The position numbers and the translations under genes are program-made. Of a DNA stretch of 64,000 bases, positions 51,419 through 60,336 are shown one piece after another. How positions within the stretch are numbered: position 1 is the stretch's first letter; each line of letters begins with the position of its first letter. The stretch comes from Paenibacillus silvestris (GTDB lineage Bacteria; Bacillota; Bacilli; Paenibacillales; NBRC-103111), in contig NZ_WTUZ01000022.1 in the NCBI RefSeq assembly GCF_009882985.1, positions 657,065 to 721,064 of the forward strand, read 5' to 3'. The notes under the pieces were generated by a model, which saw nothing but the letters and a program-made list of their open reading frames with translations, searched no databases and was not told where the DNA came from.

Positions 51419-51501
51419 TCCTGCCTCCCTGCCAATCGGTTCGCTGAATGCCGCGGCTCCTGCGGAGCGGAGCTGGCATACAATAGTCAGCATAATCAAT
51501 C

Positions 51502-53088
51502 CTAATTAGGATCGATTGTATCTACAGGAATAGGGAAACGGATAAGAAAAGTCGTCCCCTCCGAACTAGATTGGACCTCTATGGAGGCCTTGTGCCTAGC
51601 AGCGATGCTATAGCAAATGGCTAAACCAAGACCTGTGCCTTCATCCTTCGTGGTGAAGAAAGGGCGTCCAAGCTTCTCCAGATGCTTCTCATCAATGCCT
51701 GTCCCCTCGTCCGATATCAACAAGACAACATATCCGTTTTCTTCGAAGGTTTGGATCGTAAGCGTTCCGCCAATCGTCATGGCCTCAAGCCCATTCATGC
51801 ACATATTGAGAATAAGCTGCCGCATTTCTTTATCATCAAGATGAATAACAGGACAATCTACGAATTGGAACTGAACGTGCTTGCCTGACATGACGGCTTC
51901 AGCTTGGATAAGTGGAAGGAGCATTTCGATGATCCGGTTAATTTGATCCGGTTGTTGATGGGATTGTTTATTTTTGGCCAGCGACAAATACTCGGTAATG
52001 ATTTCGTTAGCCCGATCCAGCTCCTCGAGCATAATCGGAATATACTCTTTTTGCATATTGCGATCGTTTTCACGAAACAATTGCAAAAATCCGCGAATCG
52101 TCGTCATCGGGTTGCGAATTTCGTGGGCGATGCCGGCCGCCATTTCCCCGACCAAATTCAGCTGAGCAAGACGAGCCATCTCCGTCTCGAAACGCAAGCT
52201 CTCCGTAATGTCGACAGCCACTTGAAGCAAGCAGCTCTCATTTTCGATATCGATGATCTCCGTAGACAGAAGTGCTGTCCGAGTCTCCTTGGATTTGGTT
52301 TCATATTTCACTTTGCAGTTATGGATGACCTCATCGCAGCTAGTTGATTCCCCGGAATCCGTGCGCAATAAATCCATATTGGTGCCAATGATCTCATCGC
52401 CATACCCCGTATATTGCTTCCAGCTTTCATTTATTTCGATATAAGTAAGATCCGGCAGACGGCGGATGGCCATCAAAGAAGGGGAGAGCATGAACATTTT
52501 CTTGAAATGGTCCTGGGACTTCAGCAGCTTCTCATGGGCATCGACTAGTTCCGTAGTCCGTTCTTCGACCCATTGTTCTAATAGCGAATTCTGCTGTTTC
52601 AGCTTCTCCTCGGCTTCCGCCAGTTTGCGGTTCGTTTCTTCGAGATCAAGCGTCCGTTTGTGCAGGAGCTCACTTTGATATTTGATTTTCTGGTGTCCCA
52701 AATGCATATTGACGAAAGCATCGACTTTCATACGCAGCATTTCGGGATGAACAGGCTTGAATAAATAATCAATTGACCCTACATGATATCCTTTTAATAC
52801 ATGCTCTATCGATGTACTGAGAGCCGTTAAGAAGATGATAGGAATATCCTGACAGGCTTTGCGCTGTTTAATCAGCTCAACCGTTTCAAAGCCGCTTAAA
52901 CCCGGCATTTGTACATCCATTAGAATGACAGCGATATGATCGGCGGGTTCCTTTAACAAATATCGAAGAACTTCCTCACCCGATTGCAGAGAAATAACGT
53001 CATAGTGGGAAGAGGCCAGAATGCTATTCAGAGCCAGCAAGTTCTCGTAGCGGTCATCTACCGCCAAGATTTTGACTTGTTGTTCCAT
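51502..53088 (-). CDS. Hybrid response regulator / histidine kinase with PAS domain
   Basis: 528-residue cytoplasmic signalling protein. Order: REC domain (about residues 5-120; 'ILAVDDRYENLLAL', phospho-Asp in 'VILMDVQMPGLSG', Lys in 'LFKPVHPEML'), a coiled coil (about residues 130-185), PAS (about residues 190-300), HisKA with phospho-His in 'IAHEIRNPMTTIRGF', and HATPase ('LILNMCMNGLEAM', 'ISDEGTGID', 'TKDEGTGLGLAI'). An N-terminal receiver before a kinase suggests it relays a signal from another kinase. The start is ATG 53088 with AAAGGA 6 bp upstream; the longer frame is unsupported. It is divergent from a cyclic-di-GMP protein, with a GCTTGTAC double palindrome between. Confidence 0.92.
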   Translation of the reverse strand: MEQQVKILAVDDRYENLLALNSILASSHYDVISLQSGEEVLRYLLKEPADHIAVILMDVQMPGLSGFETVELIKQRKACQDIPIIFLTALSTSIEHVLKGYHVGSIDYLFKPVHPEMLRMKVDAFVNMHLGHQKIKYQSELLHKRTLDLEETNRKLAEAEEKLKQQNSLLEQWVEERTTELVDAHEKLLKSQDHFKKMFMLSPSLMAIRRLPDLTYIEINESWKQYTGYGDEIIGTNMDLLRTDSGESTSCDEVIHNCKVKYETKSKETRTALLSTEIIDIENESCLLQVAVDITESLRFETEMARLAQLNLVGEMAAGIAHEIRNPMTTIRGFLQLFRENDRNMQKEYIPIMLEELDRANEIITEYLSLAKNKQSHQQPDQINRIIEMLLPLIQAEAVMSGKHVQFQFVDCPVIHLDDKEMRQLILNMCMNGLEAMTIGGTLTIQTFEENGYVVLLISDEGTGIDEKHLEKLGRPFFTTKDEGTGLGLAICYSIAARHKASIEVQSSSEGTTFLIRFPIPVDTIDPN

Positions 53089-53104
53089 TTCAAATCCTTT
53101 CCGT

Positions 53105-53124
53105 GCTTGTACAAGCGCTTGTAC
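53105..53124. promoter_or_regulatory. Double palindrome between the kinase and EAL-GGDEF genes
   Basis: GCTTGTAC-AAGC-GCTTGTAC (53105-53124) contains the perfect 16-bp palindrome GTACAAGCGCTTGTAC (53109-53124) overlapping the 12-bp palindrome GCTTGTACAAGC. It lies 17-36 bp upstream of the kinase start, a good operator position for a dimeric repressor. Confidence 0.55.
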
Positions 53125-53279
53125 GCACCTAGCAATCGTCCTTCTATTTTTTCGTGGCAAAAGGGCAATTCCCTCTTTTTTATTTAAACTCTTTACACAC
53201 ATTTTACATATTGATAATAAAGCCTGCCATTTGGTTTGATAGACTGAGAGTAAACTTAAAGACGCAAGGGATGATGGAC

Positions 53280-55022
53280 ATGGGTATTCAGTCAGAAGAG
53301 CTCCTCCAATTTTACGATATCATTGAAAAAGGTTCCATATATTCTGTCTATCAGCCTATTGTTTCTATGCAAGATGGCCTAGTAATGGGGTATGAAGCAC
53401 TAATTCGTGGTCCCAAGGATAGTAACTTTCACTCGCCGTTAACGATGTTTCAATTCGCAGAACAGCACGGTGAGCTTTATAAGCTTGAGCAGCTAGCTCG
53501 CGAGAAGGCCATACAGGGGTCAATTTTGGAACATCCGCAGCAATTGCTTTTTATTAATATTTCTTCGCATGTGCTGTATGATCCTGGGTTTGTTCCGGGG
53601 AAAACGTTGGAAATTCTACAGAAACACGGACTTCGGCCAAGCAATGTCGTTTTTGAAATAACAGAAAGAACCTCCATTGAGGATTTCTCCCTAGCCCAAA
53701 AAATATTGGCGCATTACCGGAAACAAGGGTATCGGATTGCGATCGATGATGCTGGCGCGGGGTATTCGTCTATGCAGGCCATTGCCGAGCTTCAGCCGGA
53801 TTTTATCAAGATTGACCGATCTCTCATCCAGGATATCCATATCAACAAAGTAAAAGAGTACATATTGGAAACATTCGTTACTTTTGCACAAAAAATGAAC
53901 ATCTCTTTGATCGCTGAAGGCATTGAACATGTCGATGAACTGACCAAATTGGCGAGGCTTGGCGTACATTATGCCCAAGGCTTTTTGCTGGGCAGACCGC
54001 AACCGGATGCTGCTACGATTCAGGACAGCTTGAAGATGTTGATTTGGCAGCAGCGCAAAGTACAAGGAGGCCATATGACCTGGGCGATTGGCGATCTGAA
54101 AACACCTGTGAAAGTGTTCGACAAGAAAGTGCCTATATCGGAAGTGGCGGATTATTTCAAAAAGAATCAAGAATCTGTAGGAGCAGTCATCGTTAGTGAA
54201 GAAGTACCAGTCGGCCTCATGATGAGAGATCGCTTGTTCCAGCAGTTAGCGGGGCAATACGCGTTCTCTTTATTTTGGAATCGGACGGTTGACAGTGTCA
54301 TGGACGACTCGCCGCTCATCGTGGACGAGTTTATTTCAGTCGAGCAAGTGTCCCAGATGGCAACTTCGCGGTCGATTCATCATTTATATGACCTTGTAAT
54401 CATTACAAGTAGTGGGAAGATGGCAGGTATTGCTTCAATCAGATCTATTCTAGAGAGCATAACCAATGTCCGGATGGAGTCGGCTCGCGTGGCCAATCCA
54501 CTCACTGGCTTGCCGGGGAATTTGCAAATTAACCGGGAATTGAATAAACGGATTCATGAGAATAAGCCTTTCCATGTTGTGTATGCGGATCTGGACTATT
54601 TCAAATGGTTCAACGACAGGTTCGGTTTTCAAAAAGGGGATCAACTTATTCAATATACGGCGGATATTATGCAGCAGGCGATCTCCGTTTGCGGGAACCC
54701 GCTTGATTTTGTGGGGCATGTCGGAGGCGATGATTTTATCGCGATTTCTTCTACGGATGAGCCTGAGCTTCTGTGTCAGGAAATGATTCGCAGGTTCGAA
54801 ATGGGCGTGAAGATGTTTTATGAAGATGAGGATTGGGAGTATGTGTGGGACAGGAGCGGCAACAAGGTTAAAAGCGAGGGAGTCACACTGTCGCTGTCAT
54901 TAGTCGTTTGCAGCTGTGAATCTCCCATTTCACTTGAACATATTTCACAAACAGCGGCTGTGCTCAAAAAGAAAGCAAAGGCCTACCCAGGCAGCATTTA
55001 TTATTTTCAAAATATAGGGTAA
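53280..55022 (+). CDS. EAL-CBS-GGDEF cyclic-di-GMP signalling protein
   Basis: 580-residue protein. The N-terminal EAL phosphodiesterase domain (about residues 10-245) is intact: 'GYEALIRGP', 'INISSHV', 'FEITERTSIEDF', 'AIDDAGAGYSSMQAI', 'PDFIKIDRSLI', 'LIAEGIEHVDE'. A middle CBS-like pair follows (about residues 260-385, 'VIVSEEVPVGLMMRD'). The C-terminal GGDEF domain has 'VYADLDYFKWFND' and 'HVGGDDFIAI' (GGDDF fits the GG[DE][DE]F motif). It may degrade, make or sense cyclic-di-GMP. ATG 53280 is 9 bp from AAGGG; ATG 53274 is an alternative. It is divergent from the sensor kinase and may be co-controlled with it. Confidence 0.9.
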   Translation: MGIQSEELLQFYDIIEKGSIYSVYQPIVSMQDGLVMGYEALIRGPKDSNFHSPLTMFQFAEQHGELYKLEQLAREKAIQGSILEHPQQLLFINISSHVLYDPGFVPGKTLEILQKHGLRPSNVVFEITERTSIEDFSLAQKILAHYRKQGYRIAIDDAGAGYSSMQAIAELQPDFIKIDRSLIQDIHINKVKEYILETFVTFAQKMNISLIAEGIEHVDELTKLARLGVHYAQGFLLGRPQPDAATIQDSLKMLIWQQRKVQGGHMTWAIGDLKTPVKVFDKKVPISEVADYFKKNQESVGAVIVSEEVPVGLMMRDRLFQQLAGQYAFSLFWNRTVDSVMDDSPLIVDEFISVEQVSQMATSRSIHHLYDLVIITSSGKMAGIASIRSILESITNVRMESARVANPLTGLPGNLQINRELNKRIHENKPFHVVYADLDYFKWFNDRFGFQKGDQLIQYTADIMQQAISVCGNPLDFVGHVGGDDFIAISSTDEPELLCQEMIRRFEMGVKMFYEDEDWEYVWDRSGNKVKSEGVTLSLSLVVCSCESPISLEHISQTAAVLKKKAKAYPGSIYYFQNIG

Positions 55023-55028
55023 ACACGT

Positions 55029-55778
55029 TTAGAAGGTGTAGATCAACTGTTTAAAGGAACGGATGATAACGACCTTCTGCTTGCCGATCCGTCGTTCAGA
55101 AATTTTCTTCATATTCCCGGGATGAATCCAGATGGCATCTAGACCGCTTGAAGCGGCTCCTACCACGTCATTGCGCCACGAGTTACCAACCATCACACTT
55201 TGGCTTGAAGCCGCGTTCATGGTCTTCAGAGCTCTCTCAAATATAGCTGGGTGCGGTTTACGCGGACCGTCCTTCTCCGAGCTAAATAAGCGATCTTCGG
55301 TGATCCACCGGGTCAGCTTCAATTTATCCAAATTGCTATGTAATCTTCTGCGGTTTCCGTTACTGATAATGGCAAGCTTATAGTTCTGGGACAAAGCTTC
55401 CAGCGTATCCTCTACTCCGGGAAAAAGCGCTACAAAATGGTCCTCTTGTTCCTCGACCTGTTCAAAAAAAGCGCGAGTAAAACCCGTGCTGACATTCACT
55501 GGCAGCGGGTGCAGCGCCTTGCGCAAACAAATATGCCTAAGCTCATCCGGCGATAAAGGACTCCGTACAGGCGCTTTGCGGTGCCGGCTCCACTCCATTT
55601 TGTAACTTTGAAGAACGTCTTGCGCAGTGAAAAGAGTTTCGTCCGGCTCCCACCTCGCCGTGTAGTCATTCATGACCTCAAGAAATGCGGAATCAAAGCA
55701 TTGTCTGCGATCCAGAATCGTATTGTTCATATCGAAAAATATAACCTTTTTACGTGTTGGTGAGAAAAAAGGGCTCAT
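55029..55778 (-). CDS. HAD-superfamily protein with altered motif I
   Basis: 249-residue HAD-like protein with cap type I. Motif I reads 'VIFFDMNNTILDRR': the nucleophile Asp is present but the second catalytic Asp (D-x-D) is Asn. Motif II 'AIISNGNRRRL', motif III Lys in 'DGPRKPHPAIFERA', and motif IV 'MVGNSWRNDVVGAASSGLDA' are present. In phosphatases the second Asp is the general acid/base, so activity may be altered or lost. No other defect is visible. The start is ATG at 55778 with AGGAGGT upstream. It ends 7 bp from the EAL-GGDEF gene and is divergent from polA. Confidence 0.85.
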   Translation of the reverse strand: MSPFFSPTRKKVIFFDMNNTILDRRQCFDSAFLEVMNDYTARWEPDETLFTAQDVLQSYKMEWSRHRKAPVRSPLSPDELRHICLRKALHPLPVNVSTGFTRAFFEQVEEQEDHFVALFPGVEDTLEALSQNYKLAIISNGNRRRLHSNLDKLKLTRWITEDRLFSSEKDGPRKPHPAIFERALKTMNAASSQSVMVGNSWRNDVVGAASSGLDAIWIHPGNMKKISERRIGKQKVVIIRSFKQLIYTF

Positions 55779-55911
55779 TCGGAGAACCTCCTTTTGAAGA
55801 GCGGAACATCGATTAATGGATTCCTTACATGTTTATGTGCGCTAGCGTTTTTTTATTTTAATTTCGTATGCTATGATGAAGGAAGTATGTCTAAAAACGG
55901 GGTGCGAACTT

Positions 55912-58575
55912 ATGGATAAGCTTATTATTATTGACGGTAACTCTATTGCGAACAGAGCCTTCTATGCTTTACCGCTGCTCAGCAATTCTAGTGGGCTGCA
56001 TACGAATGCCGTTTATGGTTTTACAACGATGCTGCTCAAATTAATAGAAGAAGAAAAGCCGACGCATTTTCTTGTTGCTTTTGATGCCGGGAAGATTACG
56101 TTTCGACATAAAGAATATACCGAATACAAGGGCGGACGGGCCAAAACGCCGTCGGAGCTTTCCGAACAATTCCCGCTGATCAAAGAATTGCTGAAAGCGT
56201 TCAAAATTCCGCAGTTTGAGCTGTCCGGCTATGAAGCTGATGACATTATCGGTACGCTGACCAAAGCCGCAGATGCCAAAGGCGAGAAAGTTCTTCTCGT
56301 CTCAGGAGACAAGGATATGCTGCAACTGGCTTCCGATCACGTGACCGTTGCGATAACTCGCAAAGGAATTACGGAAGTTGAGCTCTATAACCCGGCTGAG
56401 ATCAAAGAGAAATACGGTCTTACGCCTGCGCAGATTGTCGATCTAAAAGGACTTATGGGCGATACATCAGATAACATTCCGGGTATTCCGGGAGTTGGCG
56501 AGAAAACAGCGCTCAAGATGCTCCATGAATTTGGCACTGTTGAAGAAGTGCTTGCGAATACGGCTAGCCTGAAGGGCAAAATGAAAGAAAAAGTCGAGGA
56601 GCACGCGAAAGACGCGATCATGAGTAAAGAACTCGCAACGATCTTCCGTGAAGTGCCGATGGAAACTGCGTGGGATACGTTCCGTTACGAAGGTTTTGAC
56701 GGACAAGCTTTGGCAGGCATGTTCCGCAAGCTGGAATTCAAATCATTGCTGGAGAAAATGGATTTCGGCACTCTGGATTTGGAAGCTGAGGGAAAAGTTG
56801 TTGAAAGCATGGAAGCGGTTGTTGTTACAGAAGCCAATGTGGGTGAGCTGATTGCTAAACTAAGCGACAGCGGAGCCATCCATATAGAAGCTGTCGGCGA
56901 AAATCCACATCAAGCCGTCAATGTCGGCGTTGTCTGGTTTACACATGATGGGGACGTGAATACGTCCTATTACGTGCCTATCCAGCTCCTAAAAGGGGAA
57001 GCGGGCGTGCCGCTGCGCGCATGGCTGGCTGATGATTCGAAGAAGAAGCAGCTCTTTGATCTGCATCGTTCTATTCTGGCTTTGGCCTGGCAGGGGATCG
57101 CGCTCAAAGGTGTGGATTTCGACGCCTTGCTGGCCGCTTACCTGCTCGACCCTACGGAGTCGAATCTCACCTTGAGCGGCTTATCGGCGAAGTACAGCCT
57201 GCCTGGTCTGAAGGCAGACGAAGACGTGTTCGGCAAAGGCGCGAAATTCCGCCTGCCGGAGCTCTCAGCGCTTAGCGACCACGTGGGACGCAAAGCAATG
57301 GCGACTGCGCGCCTGGTGCCGGTGCTCGCGGGAGAGCTGGAGAAGGGCGAGATGCATCAGCTCTTCTATGAGCTGGAGCAGCCGCTGGCTAGCGTGCTCG
57401 CCGAGATGGAGCTGCGCGGTATCGCCGTAGACGCCGAAGGGCTTAAAGCGCTTGGCGTGGAGCTCGTAAATAAGCTGGACACGATTATGTCCAGTATTTA
57501 CAAGCTCGCCGGCGTGGAGTTCAACATCAACTCGCCGAAACAGCTTGGCGAGATTCTGTTCGAGAAGCTGGGGCTGCCAGCTTGGAAGAAGACCAAAACC
57601 GGCTACTCGACGGATGCCGAGGTGCTGGAGCGCCTAGCGCCCTACAACGAAGTGGTCGGGCAGATTCTGAACTACCGTCAGCTTGCGAAGCTGCAATCGA
57701 CGTACGTTGAAGGGCTGCTGAAAGAGGTGCGGCCAGAGACCGGTAAGGTGCATACCTATTACCGGCAGACCATTGCCGCCACAGGACGGCTCAGCAGCCA
57801 GTTCCCGAACCTCCAGAACATTCCGATTCGTCTGGAGGAGGGCCGGAAGATCCGCAAAGTGTTCGTGCCATCCGAGCCTGGATGGTACATTCTCGCTGCG
57901 GATTACTCGCAGATCGAGCTGCGCGTGCTTGCGCACATCTCGCAGGATGAGAATCTGAAGGAGGCTTTCCTTCAGAATATGGACATCCACACGAAGACGG
58001 CGATGGACGTCTTCGGGGTCGAAGAGAGCGCCGTCGACGCGAATATGCGGCGCCAAGCCAAGGCCGTTAACTTCGGCATCGTTTACGGGATCAGCGACTA
58101 TGGCTTGTCTCAGAACTTAGACATTACTCGCCGGGATGCAGCGCAGTTTATTGAACAATATTTTGCTGTCTTCCAAGGCGTACGCAAATATATGGATGAT
58201 ATCGTAAAGGATGCACGTGAGAATGGTTACGTCACGACGCTGCTGCAGCGCCGCCGGTATTTGCCGGAGATTACGCATTCGAATTTCAACCTGCGCTCCT
58301 TTGCGGAGCGGACCGCGATGAACACGCCGATTCAAGGTACGGCGGCTGACATCATTAAGCTTGCAATGGTACAGATGGATGCTCGCTTGAAGAAAGAGGG
58401 CTTGAAGAGCCGTATGCTGCTTCAAGTACACGATGAGCTCGTCTTCGAGGTTCCGGAAGAGGAGCTGGAGATGATGCGCCGCCTTGTGCCGGAAGTCATG
58501 GCAGGGGCATTGAAACTGGACGTGCCGCTGAGTGCGGACGTTGATTATGGCCTTACTTGGTATGATGCCAAGTAA
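55912..58575 (+). CDS. polA: DNA polymerase I
   Basis: 887-residue repair polymerase. The N-terminal 5'-nuclease domain (about residues 1-290; 'IDGNSIANRAFYALP', 'LVAFDAGKITFRHKEY', 'GYEADDIIGTL', 'GDTSDNIPGIPGVGEKTA') has its acidic residues. The 3'-5' exonuclease domain is degenerate: the D-x-E motif is replaced ('IHIEAVGENPHQ'), as in Bacillus enzymes. The polymerase domain has 'DYSQIELRVLAHISQDENL', 'RRQAKAVNFGIVYGIS' and 'LLQVHDELVFEVP'. The start is ATG 55912 (MDKLIIIDGNS) after CGGGGTG. It heads the conserved polA-mutM-ytaF-coaE cluster. The middle of the gene is notably G/C-rich at third positions. Confidence 0.97.
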   Translation: MDKLIIIDGNSIANRAFYALPLLSNSSGLHTNAVYGFTTMLLKLIEEEKPTHFLVAFDAGKITFRHKEYTEYKGGRAKTPSELSEQFPLIKELLKAFKIPQFELSGYEADDIIGTLTKAADAKGEKVLLVSGDKDMLQLASDHVTVAITRKGITEVELYNPAEIKEKYGLTPAQIVDLKGLMGDTSDNIPGIPGVGEKTALKMLHEFGTVEEVLANTASLKGKMKEKVEEHAKDAIMSKELATIFREVPMETAWDTFRYEGFDGQALAGMFRKLEFKSLLEKMDFGTLDLEAEGKVVESMEAVVVTEANVGELIAKLSDSGAIHIEAVGENPHQAVNVGVVWFTHDGDVNTSYYVPIQLLKGEAGVPLRAWLADDSKKKQLFDLHRSILALAWQGIALKGVDFDALLAAYLLDPTESNLTLSGLSAKYSLPGLKADEDVFGKGAKFRLPELSALSDHVGRKAMATARLVPVLAGELEKGEMHQLFYELEQPLASVLAEMELRGIAVDAEGLKALGVELVNKLDTIMSSIYKLAGVEFNINSPKQLGEILFEKLGLPAWKKTKTGYSTDAEVLERLAPYNEVVGQILNYRQLAKLQSTYVEGLLKEVRPETGKVHTYYRQTIAATGRLSSQFPNLQNIPIRLEEGRKIRKVFVPSEPGWYILAADYSQIELRVLAHISQDENLKEAFLQNMDIHTKTAMDVFGVEESAVDANMRRQAKAVNFGIVYGISDYGLSQNLDITRRDAAQFIEQYFAVFQGVRKYMDDIVKDARENGYVTTLLQRRRYLPEITHSNFNLRSFAERTAMNTPIQGTAADIIKLAMVQMDARLKKEGLKSRMLLQVHDELVFEVPEEELEMMRRLVPEVMAGALKLDVPLSADVDYGLTWYDAK

Positions 58576-58618
58576 ACAAGTAAGGAAGGCTGAACTACTA
58601 CCAAAGAGGTGAACATCC

Positions 58619-59479
58619 ATGCCTGAACTACCCGAAGTCGAGACGGTCAAGCGCACACTGAACAATCTGATCACCGGTAAAACGATCGAGCAGGTTCAGG
58701 TCAGACTGCCCCGCATTATCCAGAAACCTGATGATATTCAAATGTTTGAAGTGCTGCTGCAAGGGCAGCAAATTGAAACGATTGAGCGCAGAGGCAAGTT
58801 TTTGCGATTTGTTTTAACCGATTACGTCATGGTCTCGCATCTGCGGATGGAAGGCCGTTATGGTTTATACAGCAGTGAAGATCCACTCGAGTCTCACACG
58901 CATGTGCTATTTCGCTTTACCGACGGCAGCGAGCTGCGATACAAGGATGTGAGGCAATTTGGCACCATGCATTTGTTCCCGAGAGGGGAAGAGCTTACGC
59001 AGCCGCCACTGCATAAACTTGGCTTGGAGCCACTGGATGAAGGCTTCACGTTCGAAGCTTTCCGGGACCGGATCGCTCACAAGAAGACGAAGATTAAGCC
59101 TCTGCTGCTGAATCAAGAATATATTGTGGGCATCGGTAATATTTATGTAGACGAGTCCCTTTTCTTAGCCGGCATCCATCCGGAACGAGAGGCATCTTCG
59201 CTCAGCAAGAAGGAGCTCATGTTGCTGCATGAGGCGATTATTCGCACGCTTAGCGATTCTGTCGAGGTGGGAGGATCTTCGATCAAGTCGTATGTGAACG
59301 GCCAAGGTGAAATCGGCCTATTCCAGCATCAGCTGAACATTTATGGCAGACAATCGCAAAGCTGCAAAACATGCGGAAGCGAAATCTACAAAACCGTGGT
59401 TGGGGGCCGCGGCACGCACATTTGCCCAACCTGTCAACCGTTAAAGCGAAAGAGAATCATAAAGAAGTCTGAGAAATAG
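58619..59479 (+). CDS. mutM: Formamidopyrimidine-DNA glycosylase
   Basis: 286-residue repair enzyme (Fpg) that removes 8-oxoguanine. The catalytic N-terminal Pro and Glu are in 'PELPEVETVKR'; Lys in 'RRGKFLRF'; DNA-binding H2TH 'EYIVGIGNIYVDESLFLAGI'; and the C-terminal zinc finger 'CKTCGSEIYKT...THICPTCQ' is complete. AGAGGTGAAC upstream of the ATG, 43 bp after polA. Gene order as in B. subtilis. Confidence 0.96.
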   Translation: MPELPEVETVKRTLNNLITGKTIEQVQVRLPRIIQKPDDIQMFEVLLQGQQIETIERRGKFLRFVLTDYVMVSHLRMEGRYGLYSSEDPLESHTHVLFRFTDGSELRYKDVRQFGTMHLFPRGEELTQPPLHKLGLEPLDEGFTFEAFRDRIAHKKTKIKPLLLNQEYIVGIGNIYVDESLFLAGIHPEREASSLSKKELMLLHEAIIRTLSDSVEVGGSSIKSYVNGQGEIGLFQHQLNIYGRQSQSCKTCGSEIYKTVVGGRGTHICPTCQPLKRKRIIKKSEK

Positions 59480-59583
59480 GCACGTGAAGCGCGCCCTTCC
59501 CATATGATATGGAGTACTTAGCCCAGATGATGTGCTGTTACCCAGCTTTTGTCGTCAGTGGTAAAACTCTTAGGAGGGGTATT

Positions 59584-60303
59584 ATGCTTCCGGTGGTTTC
59601 TTTGCTCATTCTGGCTTTCGCAGTTTCTTTAGACGGTTTCGGCGTTGGCGTCATGTACGGATTACGTAAAATTCGCATCCCATTTCTCTCTATTGGTATT
59701 ATATCCCTATGGTCTGGTATCATTATTTATAGTTCGATGCAAATTGGCGTCCTCATGTCTTCTTTCATGTCTCCCCTGTTTGCCAAACGGATCGGTGCTC
59801 TCATCCTGATCGGGATTGGTATCTGGGCGCTTTCCCAGCTGAGACAGCAGAAGTCGCATGATGCTCAAGAGGCAGCCAAATCGCCTGAGGACCAGATATC
59901 TCTCAGCAGCGTTCCTCCTTCTGGTCATGAGCCCGCCACGCTCGATACGCTGCAAAGGACGAAGGAAATTCTGAATATTGAGCTCAAGCGCTTTGGTTTG
60001 GTTATTCAAATTCTGCGAACACCGTCCATTGCAGATGTGGATAAATCGGGTAACATTTCAGCTTCTGAGGCAACATTGCTAGGGCTAGCCCTCTCGCTCG
60101 ACGCATTTGGTGCGGGAATTGGCGCTGCATTAATTGGTTTTGTTCCATTGTTAACGGCATCGGTTATATCGGTTTCGAGCGGTTCGTTTATTGCATTAGG
60201 ACTTCGTATTGGTTTTCGTTATGCCGAAATGACTTGGATGAAGAAGTTAGCTATTCTTCCAGGATGCGTACTTATTCTCATGGGTTTATTGAAAATGTTA
60301 TAG
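59584..60303 (+). CDS. ytaF: Sporulation membrane protein YtaF
   Basis: 239-residue membrane protein of the MntP/YtaF type: five or six TM segments with 'ILAFAVSLDGFGVGVMYGLR' in the first half and the matching repeat 'LLGLALSLDAFGAGIGAALI' in the second, giving an internal duplication with conserved Asp. A charged loop of about 70 residues separates the halves. YtaF is needed for normal sporulation in Bacillus; ion export is assumed by homology. The start is ATG 59584 with TAGGAGGGG upstream; the open frame from 59509 has none. It lies between mutM and coaE as in B. subtilis. Confidence 0.92.
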   Translation: MLPVVSLLILAFAVSLDGFGVGVMYGLRKIRIPFLSIGIISLWSGIIIYSSMQIGVLMSSFMSPLFAKRIGALILIGIGIWALSQLRQQKSHDAQEAAKSPEDQISLSSVPPSGHEPATLDTLQRTKEILNIELKRFGLVIQILRTPSIADVDKSGNISASEATLLGLALSLDAFGAGIGAALIGFVPLLTASVISVSSGSFIALGLRIGFRYAEMTWMKKLAILPGCVLILMGLLKML

Positions 60304-60336
60304 TGGAAAAGGAATATACTTAGGAGAGATTGGCCT

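Larger units (their letters stand above)
50988..51501. other. Convergent non-coding gap between phoU and a sensor kinase
   Basis: About 510 bp. It holds an irregular four-unit GGA repeat (51064-51235) and the kinase terminator (51372-51418). The 99-codon open frame at 51210-51509 crosses the repeat and the terminator and is not credible. Confidence 0.75.

Noticed and set aside
51210-51509. 99-codon open frame between phoU and the kinase gene
   Set aside because: It runs through a four-unit repeat and the kinase terminator and has no recognisable protein features.
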